Shown here in pieces: positions 46,815-55,504 of a DNA stretch of 64,000 bases. The notes beneath the pieces are model-generated. The model was not told the origin of the DNA. It saw only the letters and a list, made by a program, of their open reading frames with translations, and ran no database searches. A program made the translations under genes and the position numbers. How positions within the stretch are numbered: position 1 is the first letter of the stretch; each line of letters starts with the position of its first letter. Source of the DNA: Paraprevotella xylaniphila YIT 11841 (GTDB taxonomy: Bacteria > Bacteroidota > Bacteroidia > Bacteroidales > Bacteroidaceae); the NCBI RefSeq assembly GCF_000205165.1, contig NZ_GL883865.1:170425-234424 (forward strand), in the 5' to 3' direction.

Positions 46815-47507
46815 ATGTGGTTATGTGATTCATCTATTGGTAGGAAAGTGGTGATGTCGGTTACCGGTATCGCGCTTGTCCTGTTCTTGACGTTCCATGC
46901 GTCGATGAACGTTGTGGCTCTGTTCTCGGCAGAAGGCTATAACATGATTTGTGAATTTCTGGGCTCCAACTGGTACGCCGTAGCGGCAACGTTGGCATTA
47001 GCGGCTTTGGTGGTTATTCACATCATCTATGCTTTCTGGCTGACGATGCAAAACCGTAAGGCGCGCGGTAACAACCGTTACGACGTGACGAGCAAGCCTG
47101 ACAAGGTGGAGTGGGCTTCACAGAACATGTTGGTGTTGGGCATCATCGTTGTGTTGGGCATGGTTCTGCACCTGTACAATTTCTGGTATAACATGATGTT
47201 CGCCGAGTTGATGGGCGATCCCTACATGGGCGGCCTGCATGCAACGGATGGTTACGGTTACATCGTGAAAACGTTCAGTTGTCCGGTTTATACCGTATTG
47301 TACATCATCTGGCTTGCTGCCCTGTGGTTCCATTTGACGCACGGCTTCTGGAGTGCCATCCAGACACTGGGTTGGAACGGTAAGGTGTGGTTCAACCGTT
47401 GGAAGTGCATCGGCAACATCTACACCACTATCGTCATCCTGATGTTCTTGGTAGTGGCATTGTATTTCTCTTTCTGCGGCGGTTGCAGCGGAAGCGTGTG
47501 CTACTAA
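46815..47507 (+). CDS. frdC: Fumarate reductase/succinate dehydrogenase cytochrome b subunit
   Basis: This 230-residue membrane subunit anchors the complex, binds heme b and reacts with menaquinone. It begins with WLCDSSIGRKVVMSVTGIAL, and five hydrophobic helices follow, of the b558 type. His residues in FHASMNVV (about 28), VVIHIIYAFW (about 74), VLHLYNFWYN (about 117) and LAALWFHLTHGFWSAIQ (about 167-184) are heme-ligand candidates. It is first in frdCAB, 22 bases before frdA. Bacteroidales use this complex for fumarate respiration to succinate. Confidence 0.93.
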   Translation: MWLCDSSIGRKVVMSVTGIALVLFLTFHASMNVVALFSAEGYNMICEFLGSNWYAVAATLALAALVVIHIIYAFWLTMQNRKARGNNRYDVTSKPDKVEWASQNMLVLGIIVVLGMVLHLYNFWYNMMFAELMGDPYMGGLHATDGYGYIVKTFSCPVYTVLYIIWLAALWFHLTHGFWSAIQTLGWNGKVWFNRWKCIGNIYTTIVILMFLVVALYFSFCGGCSGSVCY

Positions 47508-47529
47508 TATTAATTAATGAATCATTAAA

Positions 47530-49524
47530 TTGAAACGAACTATGACAAAGATAATCGATTCCAAGATTCCGGAAGGACCGGTAGCTGAGAAATGGACCAA
47601 TTATAAGGCACATCAGAAATTGGTGAATCCGGCCAACAAGCGCCGTTTGGACATCATCGTGGTCGGTACCGGTCTGGCCGGTGCCTCTGCCGCAGCTTCT
47701 CTCGGCGAGATGGGATTCAAAGTATTTAATTTCTGTATTCAGGATTCTCCGCGCCGCGCACACTCCATCGCCGCACAGGGAGGTATCAATGCGGCCAAGA
47801 ATTACCAGAACGACGGTGACTCCGTTTACCGTTTGTTCTACGATACGGTGAAGGGTGGCGACTACCGTGCCCGTGAAGCCAATGTGTACCGCTTGGCCGA
47901 GGTTTCCAACAACATCATCGACCAGTGTGTGGCACAAGGTGTTCCTTTTGCCCGCGAATACGGAGGCATGTTGGCCAACCGTTCGTTCGGTGGCGCACAG
48001 GTATCCCGTACGTTCTACGCCAAAGGACAGACCGGACAGCAGTTGTTGCTCGGTGCTTATTCGGCTTTGAGCTGTCAGGTGAATGCCGGTACGGTGAAAT
48101 TGTTCACCCGTTACGAGATGATGGATTTGGTGATGGTGGACGGCCGTGCACGCGGTATTATCGCCCGCAACCTGGTGACCGGTAAATTGGAGCGTTTTGC
48201 CGCCCATGCCGTAGTTATCGCTACCGGAGGTTACGGTAATACGTATTTCCTTTCTACCAACGCCATGGGCTGCAACTGTTCGGCTGCCATGCAGTGTTAC
48301 CGCAAGGGAGCTTATTTCGCAAACCCCGCTTACGTACAAATTCATCCGACATGTATTCCCGTCCACGGCGACAAGCAGTCCAAACTGACTTTGATGTCAG
48401 AGTCTCTGCGTAACGACGGCCGTATCTGGGTGCCGAAGAAGTTGGAAGATGCCAAGGCATTGCAGGCCGGAACCAAAAAGGGCAGCGATATTCCGGAGGA
48501 AGACCGTGACTATTATCTGGAACGCCGTTATCCTGCTTTCGGAAACTTGGTACCTCGCGACGTGGCTTCACGTGCAGCCAAGGAGCGTTGTGACAAGGGG
48601 TTTGGTGTGAACAATACCGGTTTGGCCGTATTCCTCGACTTCTCAGAGAGTATCGAGCGTTTGGGTATCGACGTGGTGCTCCAGCGTTACGGCAACCTCT
48701 TCGACATGTACGAAGAAATCACCGACGTGAATCCTGGCAAGTTGGCCAACGAAATCAATGGCGTGAAATACTATAACCCGATGATGATTTATCCGGCTAT
48801 CCACTACACGATGGGCGGTATCTGGGTAGATTACGAGCTTCAGACTTCCATCAAGGGCTTGTTCGCCATCGGTGAATGTAACTTCTCCGACCACGGTGCC
48901 AACCGTTTGGGTGCTTCCGCTTTGATGCAAGGCTTGGCCGACGGTTACTTCGTCCTGCCTTACACCATCCAGAACTATCTGGCCGATCAGATTACCGTTC
49001 CGCGTTTCTCTACCGAGCTGCCTGAATTCGCGGAGGCAGAGAAGGCCGTGCAGGCGCGCATCGACCATTTGATGGGCATCAAGGGTAAGGAATCAGTGGA
49101 TTCCATCCACAAGAAACTGGGTCATATCATGTGGGAATATGTCGGCATGGGCCGTACGGAAGAAGGTCTGAAGACAGCGTTGAAACTGTTGAAGGAGATT
49201 CGTCAGGAGTTCGAGACTAACTTGTTCATCCCGGGTTCTACGGAAGGCGTGAACATCGAATTGGAGAAGGCTTTGCGCCTGAACGATTTCATCACTATGG
49301 GCGAACTCATCGCTTACGATGCCCTGAACCGTAACGAGTCTTGCGGCGGTCATTTCCGCGAAGAATACCAGACGGAAGAAGGCGAAGCCAAGCGTGACGA
49401 CGAGAACTACTTCTACGTGTCTTGCTGGGAGTACCAAGGCTCCGACGACGTGGCTCCCGTATTGTACAAGGAACCTCTCGTTTACGAAGCCATCAAGGTT
49501 CAGACACGTAACTACAAGAGCTAA
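47530..49524 (+). CDS. frdA: Fumarate reductase flavoprotein subunit
   Basis: FrdA carries covalent FAD and the dicarboxylate site. The 664-residue size is the long form seen with cytochrome-b558-type complexes. FAD-binding [19 protein letters not shown] (about 38-56), the His-FAD region [19 protein letters not shown] (given as [11 protein letters not shown] and INAAKNY, about 76-95), the active-site [12 protein letters not shown] and [17 protein letters not shown] (about 324-340), and [12 protein letters not shown] (about 424-435) are all present. C-terminal CGGHFREEY (about 605) is normal. Reaction: fumarate + menaquinol to succinate. Confidence 0.97.
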   Translation: MKRTMTKIIDSKIPEGPVAEKWTNYKAHQKLVNPANKRRLDIIVVGTGLAGASAAASLGEMGFKVFNFCIQDSPRRAHSIAAQGGINAAKNYQNDGDSVYRLFYDTVKGGDYRAREANVYRLAEVSNNIIDQCVAQGVPFAREYGGMLANRSFGGAQVSRTFYAKGQTGQQLLLGAYSALSCQVNAGTVKLFTRYEMMDLVMVDGRARGIIARNLVTGKLERFAAHAVVIATGGYGNTYFLSTNAMGCNCSAAMQCYRKGAYFANPAYVQIHPTCIPVHGDKQSKLTLMSESLRNDGRIWVPKKLEDAKALQAGTKKGSDIPEEDRDYYLERRYPAFGNLVPRDVASRAAKERCDKGFGVNNTGLAVFLDFSESIERLGIDVVLQRYGNLFDMYEEITDVNPGKLANEINGVKYYNPMMIYPAIHYTMGGIWVDYELQTSIKGLFAIGECNFSDHGANRLGASALMQGLADGYFVLPYTIQNYLADQITVPRFSTELPEFAEAEKAVQARIDHLMGIKGKESVDSIHKKLGHIMWEYVGMGRTEEGLKTALKLLKEIRQEFETNLFIPGSTEGVNIELEKALRLNDFITMGELIAYDALNRNESCGGHFREEYQTEEGEAKRDDENYFYVSCWEYQGSDDVAPVLYKEPLVYEAIKVQTRNYKS

Positions 49525-49561
49525 TAAACGGTTTGTTCAACGATTATAAAGAAAAACAACA

Positions 49562-50320
49562 ATGGAGAAAAATATATCATTTAAGCTTAGATATTGGCGC
49601 CAGAACGGACCGAAAGACAAGGGCCATTTTGACGAGCGTGAGATGAAAGACATACCGGGCGATACCTCATTCCTGGAGATGTTGGACATTTTGAATGAAC
49701 AACTGGTAGAAGAAGGCAAAGAGCCGTTCGTATTCGACCACGATTGCCGGGAAGGCATCTGCGGTATGTGTTCTTTGTATATCAACGGTACGCCCCACGG
49801 CAAGACCGAACGCGGTGCCACTACATGCCAGCTTTATATGCGTAAATTCAAGGACGGTGATACGATTACCGTGGAGCCGTGGCGTTCCGCCGGTTTCCCG
49901 GTTATCAAAGACTGCATGGTAGACCGTACGGCTTTCGATAAAATCATGCAAGCCGGCGGTTATGTGACCGTGCGTACGGGACAGCCTCAGGATGCCAATG
50001 CCATTTTGATTCCGAAGCAGAATGCCGACGAAGCTATGGATTGCGCTAGCTGTATCGGTTGCGGTGCCTGCGTGGCAGCTTGCAAGAACGGTTCTGCCAT
50101 GTTGTTCGTCTCTTCCAAGGTGAGCCAGTTGGCTTTGTTGCCGCAGGGCCGTCCTGAAGCTGCTCGTCGTGCCAAGGCCATGATTGCCAAGATGGACGAA
50201 CTTGGATTCGGTAACTGTACGAACACCCGCGCTTGTGAGGCCGTATGTCCGAAGTGTGAAAGTATCGCCAATATCGCCCGTCTGAACCGTGAGTTCATCA
50301 AGGCAAAGTTGAACGACTAA
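49562..50320 (+). CDS. frdB: Fumarate reductase iron-sulfur subunit
   Basis: FrdB passes electrons from FrdC to FrdA through three Fe-S clusters. The 2Fe-2S Cys ligands are in [22 protein letters not shown] (given as [12 protein letters not shown], about 59-70, with a fourth Cys in GATTC). The 4Fe-4S motif is [14 protein letters not shown] (about 161-174), and the last cluster lies in [17 protein letters not shown] (about 219-235). Length 252. It is the last gene of frdCAB and is followed by two hairpins. Confidence 0.97.
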   Translation: MEKNISFKLRYWRQNGPKDKGHFDEREMKDIPGDTSFLEMLDILNEQLVEEGKEPFVFDHDCREGICGMCSLYINGTPHGKTERGATTCQLYMRKFKDGDTITVEPWRSAGFPVIKDCMVDRTAFDKIMQAGGYVTVRTGQPQDANAILIPKQNADEAMDCASCIGCGACVAACKNGSAMLFVSSKVSQLALLPQGRPEAARRAKAMIAKMDELGFGNCTNTRACEAVCPKCESIANIARLNREFIKAKLND

Positions 50321-50329
50321 AAGGCGAGC

Positions 50330-50405
50330 GCTTAGGCTTTTCCTAAGCACGTTTGCATGGAATATGAAGCGCGTCCCCCGTTCAGGGTGGACGCGTTTTA
50401 TTTTG
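50330..50405 (+). terminator. Terminators after frdB
   Basis: A 7-base stem GCTTAGG/CCTAAGC (50330-50348) is followed by a stronger one: CGCGTCC/GGACGCG (50370-50376, 50389-50395), with CCC/GGG inside and a TTTTATTTT tail. Together they end the frd message. Confidence 0.75.
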
Positions 50406-50522
50406 GTCTATGGTCGTCTGGAATGTGTTTTTGGGAAATCCCTTGGAGGGGGCGTTTTTGGGGGCGTCTGCCGAAAAAACAAAAGCTGCTCCTGATATAT
50501 TTTAGAATAGAAAGCCAAAACC

Positions 50523-50850
50523 TTTCTTCTGTGAAGCATTGAACTTCTCAATCTCCAAAGAAAGCGATTTCTTTAATTGGGATGCCATGAAATGGTATAG
50601 CTGTCCTATCTCTTGCCAGATACTTTGCTCCATCGCCTTTTTGTATTTCTTTCCAAAGGTACGGTATTGCTTTGTTCGTTCCCAAAAACGGCTTAATACT
50701 ACGTTGGGATATGTATTGCGAAATGGCTTATGTTTTTAACATACTTTCTGTCTGACAGCTTTGCGGAACTCGGACGGAACCTTGAAATCCTTGCGGAATT
50801 TGCGGGCGGAAGTACGTCTGTTTGCAAATATCGCAGTGTTGGCCTGTCGC
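50523..50850 (-). pseudogene. Degenerate remnant, in part AraC-type HTH C-terminus
   Basis: In one minus-strand frame, 50736-50850 reads RQANTAIFANRRTSARKFRK, then DFKVPSEFRKAVRQKVC and a stop. The pattern FANRRT-ARKFRKDF-PSEFRK resembles the last HTH helix of AraC-family regulators, but the preceding helices are missing. After that stop the same frame continues (50523-50735) as a Lys/Gln-rich segment with no ATG (for example SRFWERTKQYRTFGKKYKKA). I read 50406-51048 as decayed coding DNA with no intact gene. Confidence 0.3.
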
Positions 50851-51048
50851 TGATTTACCGTTTTGTGGCCTTATTTTATGTTTTTATAGCGAAATGTTCA
50901 TGTATTTATCATTCTGGTTTTGTGATGTTGTCTTTTTGAAAGTAAATATATGGCTTTTTGTGGTTGTAAGTCTGACACCCTTTGAAGGTGAAATAGAAAA
51001 AAGTGGAGTATCTTTATGCCAATGGTCAGAAAGTTAGTTTATATCGGT

Positions 51049-52167
51049 TTACCTGATTTCCCAAAGATATAGCATCGGGTTGTCCTGTGGAGCGATGTCC
51101 TTTTCGAGGAAAGGCAGGTAAGGACGATATAATTTCATTTGGTCGAATTGCTCGAATTCCTCCTTGTGCTTTTTGAGGTGCTGCAGCGTTTGTGACACGA
51201 ATGCGGCCGGCATGCCGTATGCCATTCCGTTGTCTGTTCCCTGCACGGGGATAAGCCGGGAATTGTGCCCAAGGCACACGTCGTTGCGCAGGTTTTCATC
51301 TACGATGCATTTTCCGGTCTTTCGGTTCAGGATGAACCATGACTTAGAGCTGTCCGTGTTGAAAATCAGGAAGGAGTCCGAGGCACAGATGTTGTAGATG
51401 TTATAGGACGCGGATTGAGGGGCTTGCCCGTCAAAATCCAAGTTGTAGGTTGCCGTGATTTTCCCATTCCGTATTTGGCAAATCCGGTTACTTTGCGGCA
51501 AGCTTGCATAGGTGCCGTCTTCAGACGGTGAAAGCGATTTTCCGGGCAGGATGAATGTTTCTCCGGGAGTTTGTTTCCCAGAGGGGATACCTGTTTGTTT
51601 CCACAAGACGGAAGGCGCGTCCTCCAACCGGTTCTTGTCGAACACCACAAGCTCACAACCGTCTCTTTTCAGGGATGTCCGGATGGCATACAGGCAGTTT
51701 CCGTCCAAGCCGATTTCGAGCAAGGGAGTAACCATTGGGATGGTCTTTTCCACATTCAGGTCGAGATCGAACACCATGATTTGGCAAGTTGTGCTGCAAT
51801 AGGCATAGAGCTTTTGTGATTGTGCGTCAAGGGCGGCATCCTGTATTTTGAGGCGGTTTCCGGAAACTTCTCCTGCTGCACCGCCTATGGATTTGAGGAA
51901 CTTTCCCTCACCGTCGAACATCAGGATTTTGTTTCCCATGTCATCCATTACGTACAGTTTGTCTTGGGCGAAAAGCAGCCGTCCGATATGGAAATCTTGG
52001 ATGCGGCTTTCTTCTGTCGGAGTGTCCAACAGGATGTTCTTTTGGAGGGTGATGAACGACGACATGTTGAGGGGGCGGTAGTCCTTGTATTCTACCGTCA
52101 CTTTTTGTTTCGTGCTGCATGAAAGGCAGGCCAGAAAGGCGGTGTATAAAAAAATATTGTGTTTCAT
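51049..52167 (-). CDS. 6-bladed beta-propeller lipoprotein (NVEALA cassette 3, second propeller)
   Basis: I start at MKHNIFLYTAFLACLSC, which gives a lipoprotein signal (Cys near 17). A longer frame would run through the terminator hairpin and into the upstream gene. The 372-residue body has propeller blades such as LYVMDDMGNKILMFDGEGKF (about 75-94), LYAYCSTTCQIMVFDLDLNV (about 122-141) and CLYAIRTSLKRDG. FDLDLNVEKTIPM is nearly the same as FDLDLNLEKIIPM in the neighbouring propeller, so the two are recent paralogs. Function unknown. It follows the first propeller on the same strand, across a strong hairpin. Confidence 0.75.
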   Translation of the reverse strand: MKHNIFLYTAFLACLSCSTKQKVTVEYKDYRPLNMSSFITLQKNILLDTPTEESRIQDFHIGRLLFAQDKLYVMDDMGNKILMFDGEGKFLKSIGGAAGEVSGNRLKIQDAALDAQSQKLYAYCSTTCQIMVFDLDLNVEKTIPMVTPLLEIGLDGNCLYAIRTSLKRDGCELVVFDKNRLEDAPSVLWKQTGIPSGKQTPGETFILPGKSLSPSEDGTYASLPQSNRICQIRNGKITATYNLDFDGQAPQSASYNIYNICASDSFLIFNTDSSKSWFILNRKTGKCIVDENLRNDVCLGHNSRLIPVQGTDNGMAYGMPAAFVSQTLQHLKKHKEEFEQFDQMKLYRPYLPFLEKDIAPQDNPMLYLWEIR

Positions 52168-52204
52168 TTGATTGTTCTTTGGGTTTGACATGTTTTTAAG
52201 GAGA

Positions 52205-52239
52205 AAATCTCCGGCAGGGAGTACTTCTGCCGGAGATTT
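52205..52239 (-). terminator. 13-bp perfect hairpin between the two propeller genes of cassette 3
   Basis: Arms 52205-52217 and 52227-52239 are exact complements with a 9-base loop, and the first arm begins 1 base after the propeller stop. The minus-strand flank ends in TTTTC. It looks like a terminator or attenuator in front of the second propeller. Confidence 0.7.
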
Positions 52240-52240
52240 A

Positions 52241-53386
52241 TTATTTGATATCCCAAACAATGAGCATAGGATTGCCGTCAGGGTCGAACTTTTGCTTAAT
52301 TTCTTTTATGGCAGGTGTCAATGGCTCATTGCCTTTCTTGACTTGTTCCAACATGTTTTCTATGGAACTAGGTATTGTGAAGTAAACCACTCCATTTGAC
52401 AGCCCTTGTGATGGAATTATTCTTGCACATGCGATAGGGAATATATCATTGTCGAAATTCAAGTACCCACTACATTTGTATTGGTTCTTGTTCATGATGA
52501 ATGCGTGTGCTTTATTGGTATTGAATAATAATATGGAATCAGATTCGGTCATGTTCACAATAGACCAATTGATGTCGCGATAGTTTTTATCAAACCATCT
52601 TGGGTTCATATCTTTGGTCACGGGATGTTCAATGAGGCCCTTCTCTCCGAAATCCATGTTATATTCTTCCGTGACAGTTGCATCTTTGAATTTGTAGATT
52701 CGAGTATCGAATGGTAGGCAAACATAGACTCCGTCATGGCAAGGCATGAGGGATTTTCCCAATGTCCATCTTCCTATTATTGCATTTTCAAACGATAAGA
52801 GTGTTGTGGGTTCTTTTTTTAAGTCCTTTTTGTCTACTGTAACAAATCTATAGCCGCCTCCATCTTTCGGTTCATTGTAACAAATTCCATAAAGTTGATT
52901 CCCTTCTATGGCTATTTCTCCCATATAATAATCCATAGGAATTATTTTTTCCAAATTGAGGTCGAGGTCGAATATCATCATTTGGTAAGGTGCGTCACAA
53001 TGTACGTAGAGTTTTTTGTCTTTTTCATCTATAGAGGCATCAATTACCCGAATATATTCATTGTGTCCTCGTCCCTCCATTTTTGCTGTGGATTTGAGGA
53101 ATTTCCCATTCCTATCATACATGATGATTTTATTTCCTCCTCTATCCATGACGAAAATTCTATTGTCGAAGAACAATAACCTGTCTGGGTAGTGTACAAT
53201 GGCTTCAGAGGTATCAGAAGATAGCGATATAATTTTATATCCCTCCAAAAAAGAAGAGAATGTAAGTGAATGTCCACTATCAAAAAGTTCGACTTTTATA
53301 TTGTTTAAATGCTCAGATGGTGTGCATGAAGCATATATAAGTCCCATGATAATGGTTGCCAATATTTTGCTTAAATTCATTTTCAT
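52241..53386 (-). CDS. 6-bladed beta-propeller lipoprotein (NVEALA cassette 3, first propeller)
   Basis: This 381-residue protein has a lipoprotein signal (MGLIYASCTP, Cys near 21). Blades include RIFVMDRGGNKIIMYDRNGKF (about 75-95, given here as RIFVMDRGGNKIIMYD plus RNGKF), KMEGRGHNEYIRVIDASID, and LYVHCDAPYQMMIFDLDLNL. GRGHNEY repeats the G-x-G-x-x-EY turn. It begins 5 bases after the NVEALA peptide stop, the tightest spacing of the three cassettes. Function unknown. Confidence 0.78.
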   Translation of the reverse strand: MKMNLSKILATIIMGLIYASCTPSEHLNNIKVELFDSGHSLTFSSFLEGYKIISLSSDTSEAIVHYPDRLLFFDNRIFVMDRGGNKIIMYDRNGKFLKSTAKMEGRGHNEYIRVIDASIDEKDKKLYVHCDAPYQMMIFDLDLNLEKIIPMDYYMGEIAIEGNQLYGICYNEPKDGGGYRFVTVDKKDLKKEPTTLLSFENAIIGRWTLGKSLMPCHDGVYVCLPFDTRIYKFKDATVTEEYNMDFGEKGLIEHPVTKDMNPRWFDKNYRDINWSIVNMTESDSILLFNTNKAHAFIMNKNQYKCSGYLNFDNDIFPIACARIIPSQGLSNGVVYFTIPSSIENMLEQVKKGNEPLTPAIKEIKQKFDPDGNPMLIVWDIK

Positions 53387-53391
53387 CTTTA

Positions 53392-53790
53392 TTAAAATGA
53401 TGGCAAATTATAATGTTTACCGTCACACGGTTCCTCTCTTTCATTTTCATATCTAAAATCAAAATACAAATTGTTGGTGCCTTGTAAGCTTCCGCTTCCT
53501 GTTGCAACACATTTCTTACATGCATATACTGTGACTACATCTGTTGAGTCGTTTTTATGTGTTTTAGAACTCAGTTGTGCATCGATTACACCAGATATGG
53601 AATAAATTTCAGGGCCGGGGCATTCTGATGGTCCTAATGGTCCTGATTCATTCTGTCCCAACGCTTCCACGTTGGCGAGCAACAAGGCGTTTTCTTGTTG
53701 GTAAATGTAAGAATCATAGGTGGTATACCCACAATACGCGCATGCTGCGGTAATAGCAACTCCCAAAATACCTTTTGTTAATGTCTTCAT
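53392..53790 (-). CDS. NVEALA-family small secreted peptide (cassette 3)
   Basis: The start MKTLTKGILGVAITAA gives a signal/hydrophobic segment (about 5-22); the longer upstream frame crosses the promoter. The canonical motif ALLLANVEALGQNESG is at about 35-50. The remaining 80 residues contain an SxCPGPE turn, an ACKKC pair and a final EEPCDGKH, so four Cys outside the signal. At 132 residues it is the longest of the three. The propeller gene follows 5 bases after its stop. Confidence 0.82.
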   Translation of the reverse strand: MKTLTKGILGVAITAACAYCGYTTYDSYIYQQENALLLANVEALGQNESGPLGPSECPGPEIYSISGVIDAQLSSKTHKNDSTDVVTVYACKKCVATGSGSLQGTNNLYFDFRYENEREEPCDGKHYNLPSF

Positions 53791-53839
53791 CTTTTTCGTG
53801 TATTTAATGATTATGAGATTGGAACATCCAACCCCGTTG

Positions 53840-53847
53840 CAAAAGTA
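53840..53847 (-). promoter_or_regulatory. Promoter -7 element (TACTTTTG) of NVEALA cassette 3
   Basis: An exact TAnnTTTG match on the minus strand, 49 bases before the chosen NVEALA start. It argues against the longer upstream frame. Confidence 0.5.
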
Positions 53848-53969
53848 TACCAATTTCTTAAAAGGCATTTTCTCCCATGTTGCAGGTTTGTTTGAATTTG
53901 TATCATTTTGATGAGTGTGTTACGGGGGAAAAAGAGAATGTAACAAGATGTCTATTCTTGATTCCTTCT

Positions 53970-55091
53970 TCATGCCAACCGGTACATTCCTCCACTTAAG
54001 AGCCTGACCACGCCTTTCATTTCCAGATTGAAGAGAAAAGCACTGAGCTTATGTACCGGAAGGTTCGTCGCCACGGCCAGTGCGTTGATTTGCAGGCATT
54101 CCGACTGGCGCAGGCAGTCCACAATACGCTGTTCCTCTTCGCACAAGTCGGGGAATAGTTCGCCTTGTATGCCGTCGGCTTTTTGCTTTTCCGATGAACG
54201 AGATTGCCATCCCATGGCTTCCACGAAATCTTGCGCGTTTTGCAGCAGGGCAGCTTTGCTGTCCCGTATCAGGCGGTTGCAGCCTTGTGAGTAAGGGTCG
54301 CCCACGCGGCCCGGAAAGGCGAACACATCGCGATGGTAGCTCGTGGCGATGTCTGCCGTAATCAGTGCGCCGCCCTTTTCGGCCGATTCCACCACGATGG
54401 TGGCATCCGCCATGCCTGCCACGATGCGGTTTCGGCGTACGAAGTTTACCTTGTCGGCGTTCGTACGGCTCATGAATTCCGTGAGCAGTCCGCCTTGCGA
54501 CATCATTTGTATGGCTGTGTCGCGGTGCAGGCGGGGATATATCTGGTCCAATCCGTGTGCCAGTACGCCTACGGTATCCAGTCCGTTGTCCAATGCCGCA
54601 CGATGGCTGTGGATGTCTATCCCGTAGGCCAACCCGCTTACCACCAACACGTCAGGACAAAGGGTGGCCAATTCGTCCACGAAGCGGCGGCAAATGTCTT
54701 TCCCGTATTCCGTGCAGTGGCGCGTACCCACCATGTTGATGACATGTGTCCGGTTCAGGTCTGTATTGCCTTTATAATAGAGAAGCAAAGGAGCGTCGTC
54801 GCATTCCCGAAGGCGTGAGGGATAATCTGCATCGTGGTAACACAGGCAGCGGATGTGATGCAGGCGGGCAAATTCTAGTTCTTCTTCCGCACGGGGCACT
54901 TGGGCTTCCATTTCTTGTAGTGCGGCAGCCAGTTTGTCCGAAGCTTCGGGATAAAAGTCACGGATGTGATGGCGGTGGTCGAACACAGCCGAGGCACTGC
55001 CCAATTCTTCCATCAGGCGGTGTTGGGCGGCAGTGTTGACACGTGGCACCCGCGTCAAGGCCATGGTGTAGATAATTTCCTGTTCGGTCAT
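53970..55091 (-). CDS. dprA: DNA-processing protein DprA
   Basis: DprA protects incoming single-stranded DNA and loads RecA during transformation. The 373-residue protein has the Rossmann core: MVGTRHCTEYGKDICRRF (about 120-137), VSGLAYGIDIHSHRAALD (about 151-168), VLAHGLDQIYP (about 176), GLLTEF, FVRRNRIVAGMADATIVVES (about 217-236), KGGALITADIA and FAFPGRVGDPYSQGCNRLI. A C-terminal winged-helix-like region follows (about 310-373). It ends an apparent DUF2851-thioesterase-dprA operon. Confidence 0.93.
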   Translation of the reverse strand: MTEQEIIYTMALTRVPRVNTAAQHRLMEELGSASAVFDHRHHIRDFYPEASDKLAAALQEMEAQVPRAEEELEFARLHHIRCLCYHDADYPSRLRECDDAPLLLYYKGNTDLNRTHVINMVGTRHCTEYGKDICRRFVDELATLCPDVLVVSGLAYGIDIHSHRAALDNGLDTVGVLAHGLDQIYPRLHRDTAIQMMSQGGLLTEFMSRTNADKVNFVRRNRIVAGMADATIVVESAEKGGALITADIATSYHRDVFAFPGRVGDPYSQGCNRLIRDSKAALLQNAQDFVEAMGWQSRSSEKQKADGIQGELFPDLCEEEQRIVDCLRQSECLQINALAVATNLPVHKLSAFLFNLEMKGVVRLLSGGMYRLA

Positions 55092-55095
55092 AAGC

Positions 55096-55503
55096 TTAAT
55101 CTTCCGGTTTCGGCACGATGTCGTCCAGTTCGCGGCAAGTTCCCAAACGGCCTTCTATCAGGCATACGGTGTCTACCTGGCTCTTCAGGCAACATTTCAT
55201 GTCCGGCAGGCGGAAAATGTCCTGATAGAATACATATTTGATACCTTCTTTCTCTACGCGCAGTTTGCTGACGAAACGGTCTCCGCTTTTCAGGGGTGTT
55301 TTGAAGGCCATGTTCAGCCGTGCCACCACTGCGTCTATGCCCTGTGCGTGCAAGTCGGCAAAACTGATGCCTTGTGCGAGCAGGAACTCGTGCCGGGTGT
55401 GTTCGATATAATGTTGGTAGTTGGCATTGTTTACGATGCCTTGCAGGTCGCATTCATAGTCGCGTACCTTCATCTCCAGTTCAAAGATATAATCCGTTTT
55501 CAT
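55096..55503 (-). CDS. Acyl-CoA thioesterase (4-hydroxybenzoyl-CoA type hotdog)
   Basis: This 135-residue hotdog-fold protein has the YbgC/FadM-type N-terminus (VRDYECDLQGIVNNANYQHY, about 13-32, with the Asp in the usual place) and EHTRHEFL after it. It should cleave acyl-CoA thioesters; the acyl chain is unknown. It lies 1 base after DUF2851 and 4 bases before dprA, so cotranscription is near certain. Confidence 0.85.
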   Translation of the reverse strand: MKTDYIFELEMKVRDYECDLQGIVNNANYQHYIEHTRHEFLLAQGISFADLHAQGIDAVVARLNMAFKTPLKSGDRFVSKLRVEKEGIKYVFYQDIFRLPDMKCCLKSQVDTVCLIEGRLGTCRELDDIVPKPED

Positions 55504-55504
55504 T

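Noticed and set aside
52168..52260. N-terminal extension of the second propeller of cassette 3
   Set aside because: It would be translated through a terminator hairpin and overlap the upstream gene, and it would bury the lipoprotein signal.
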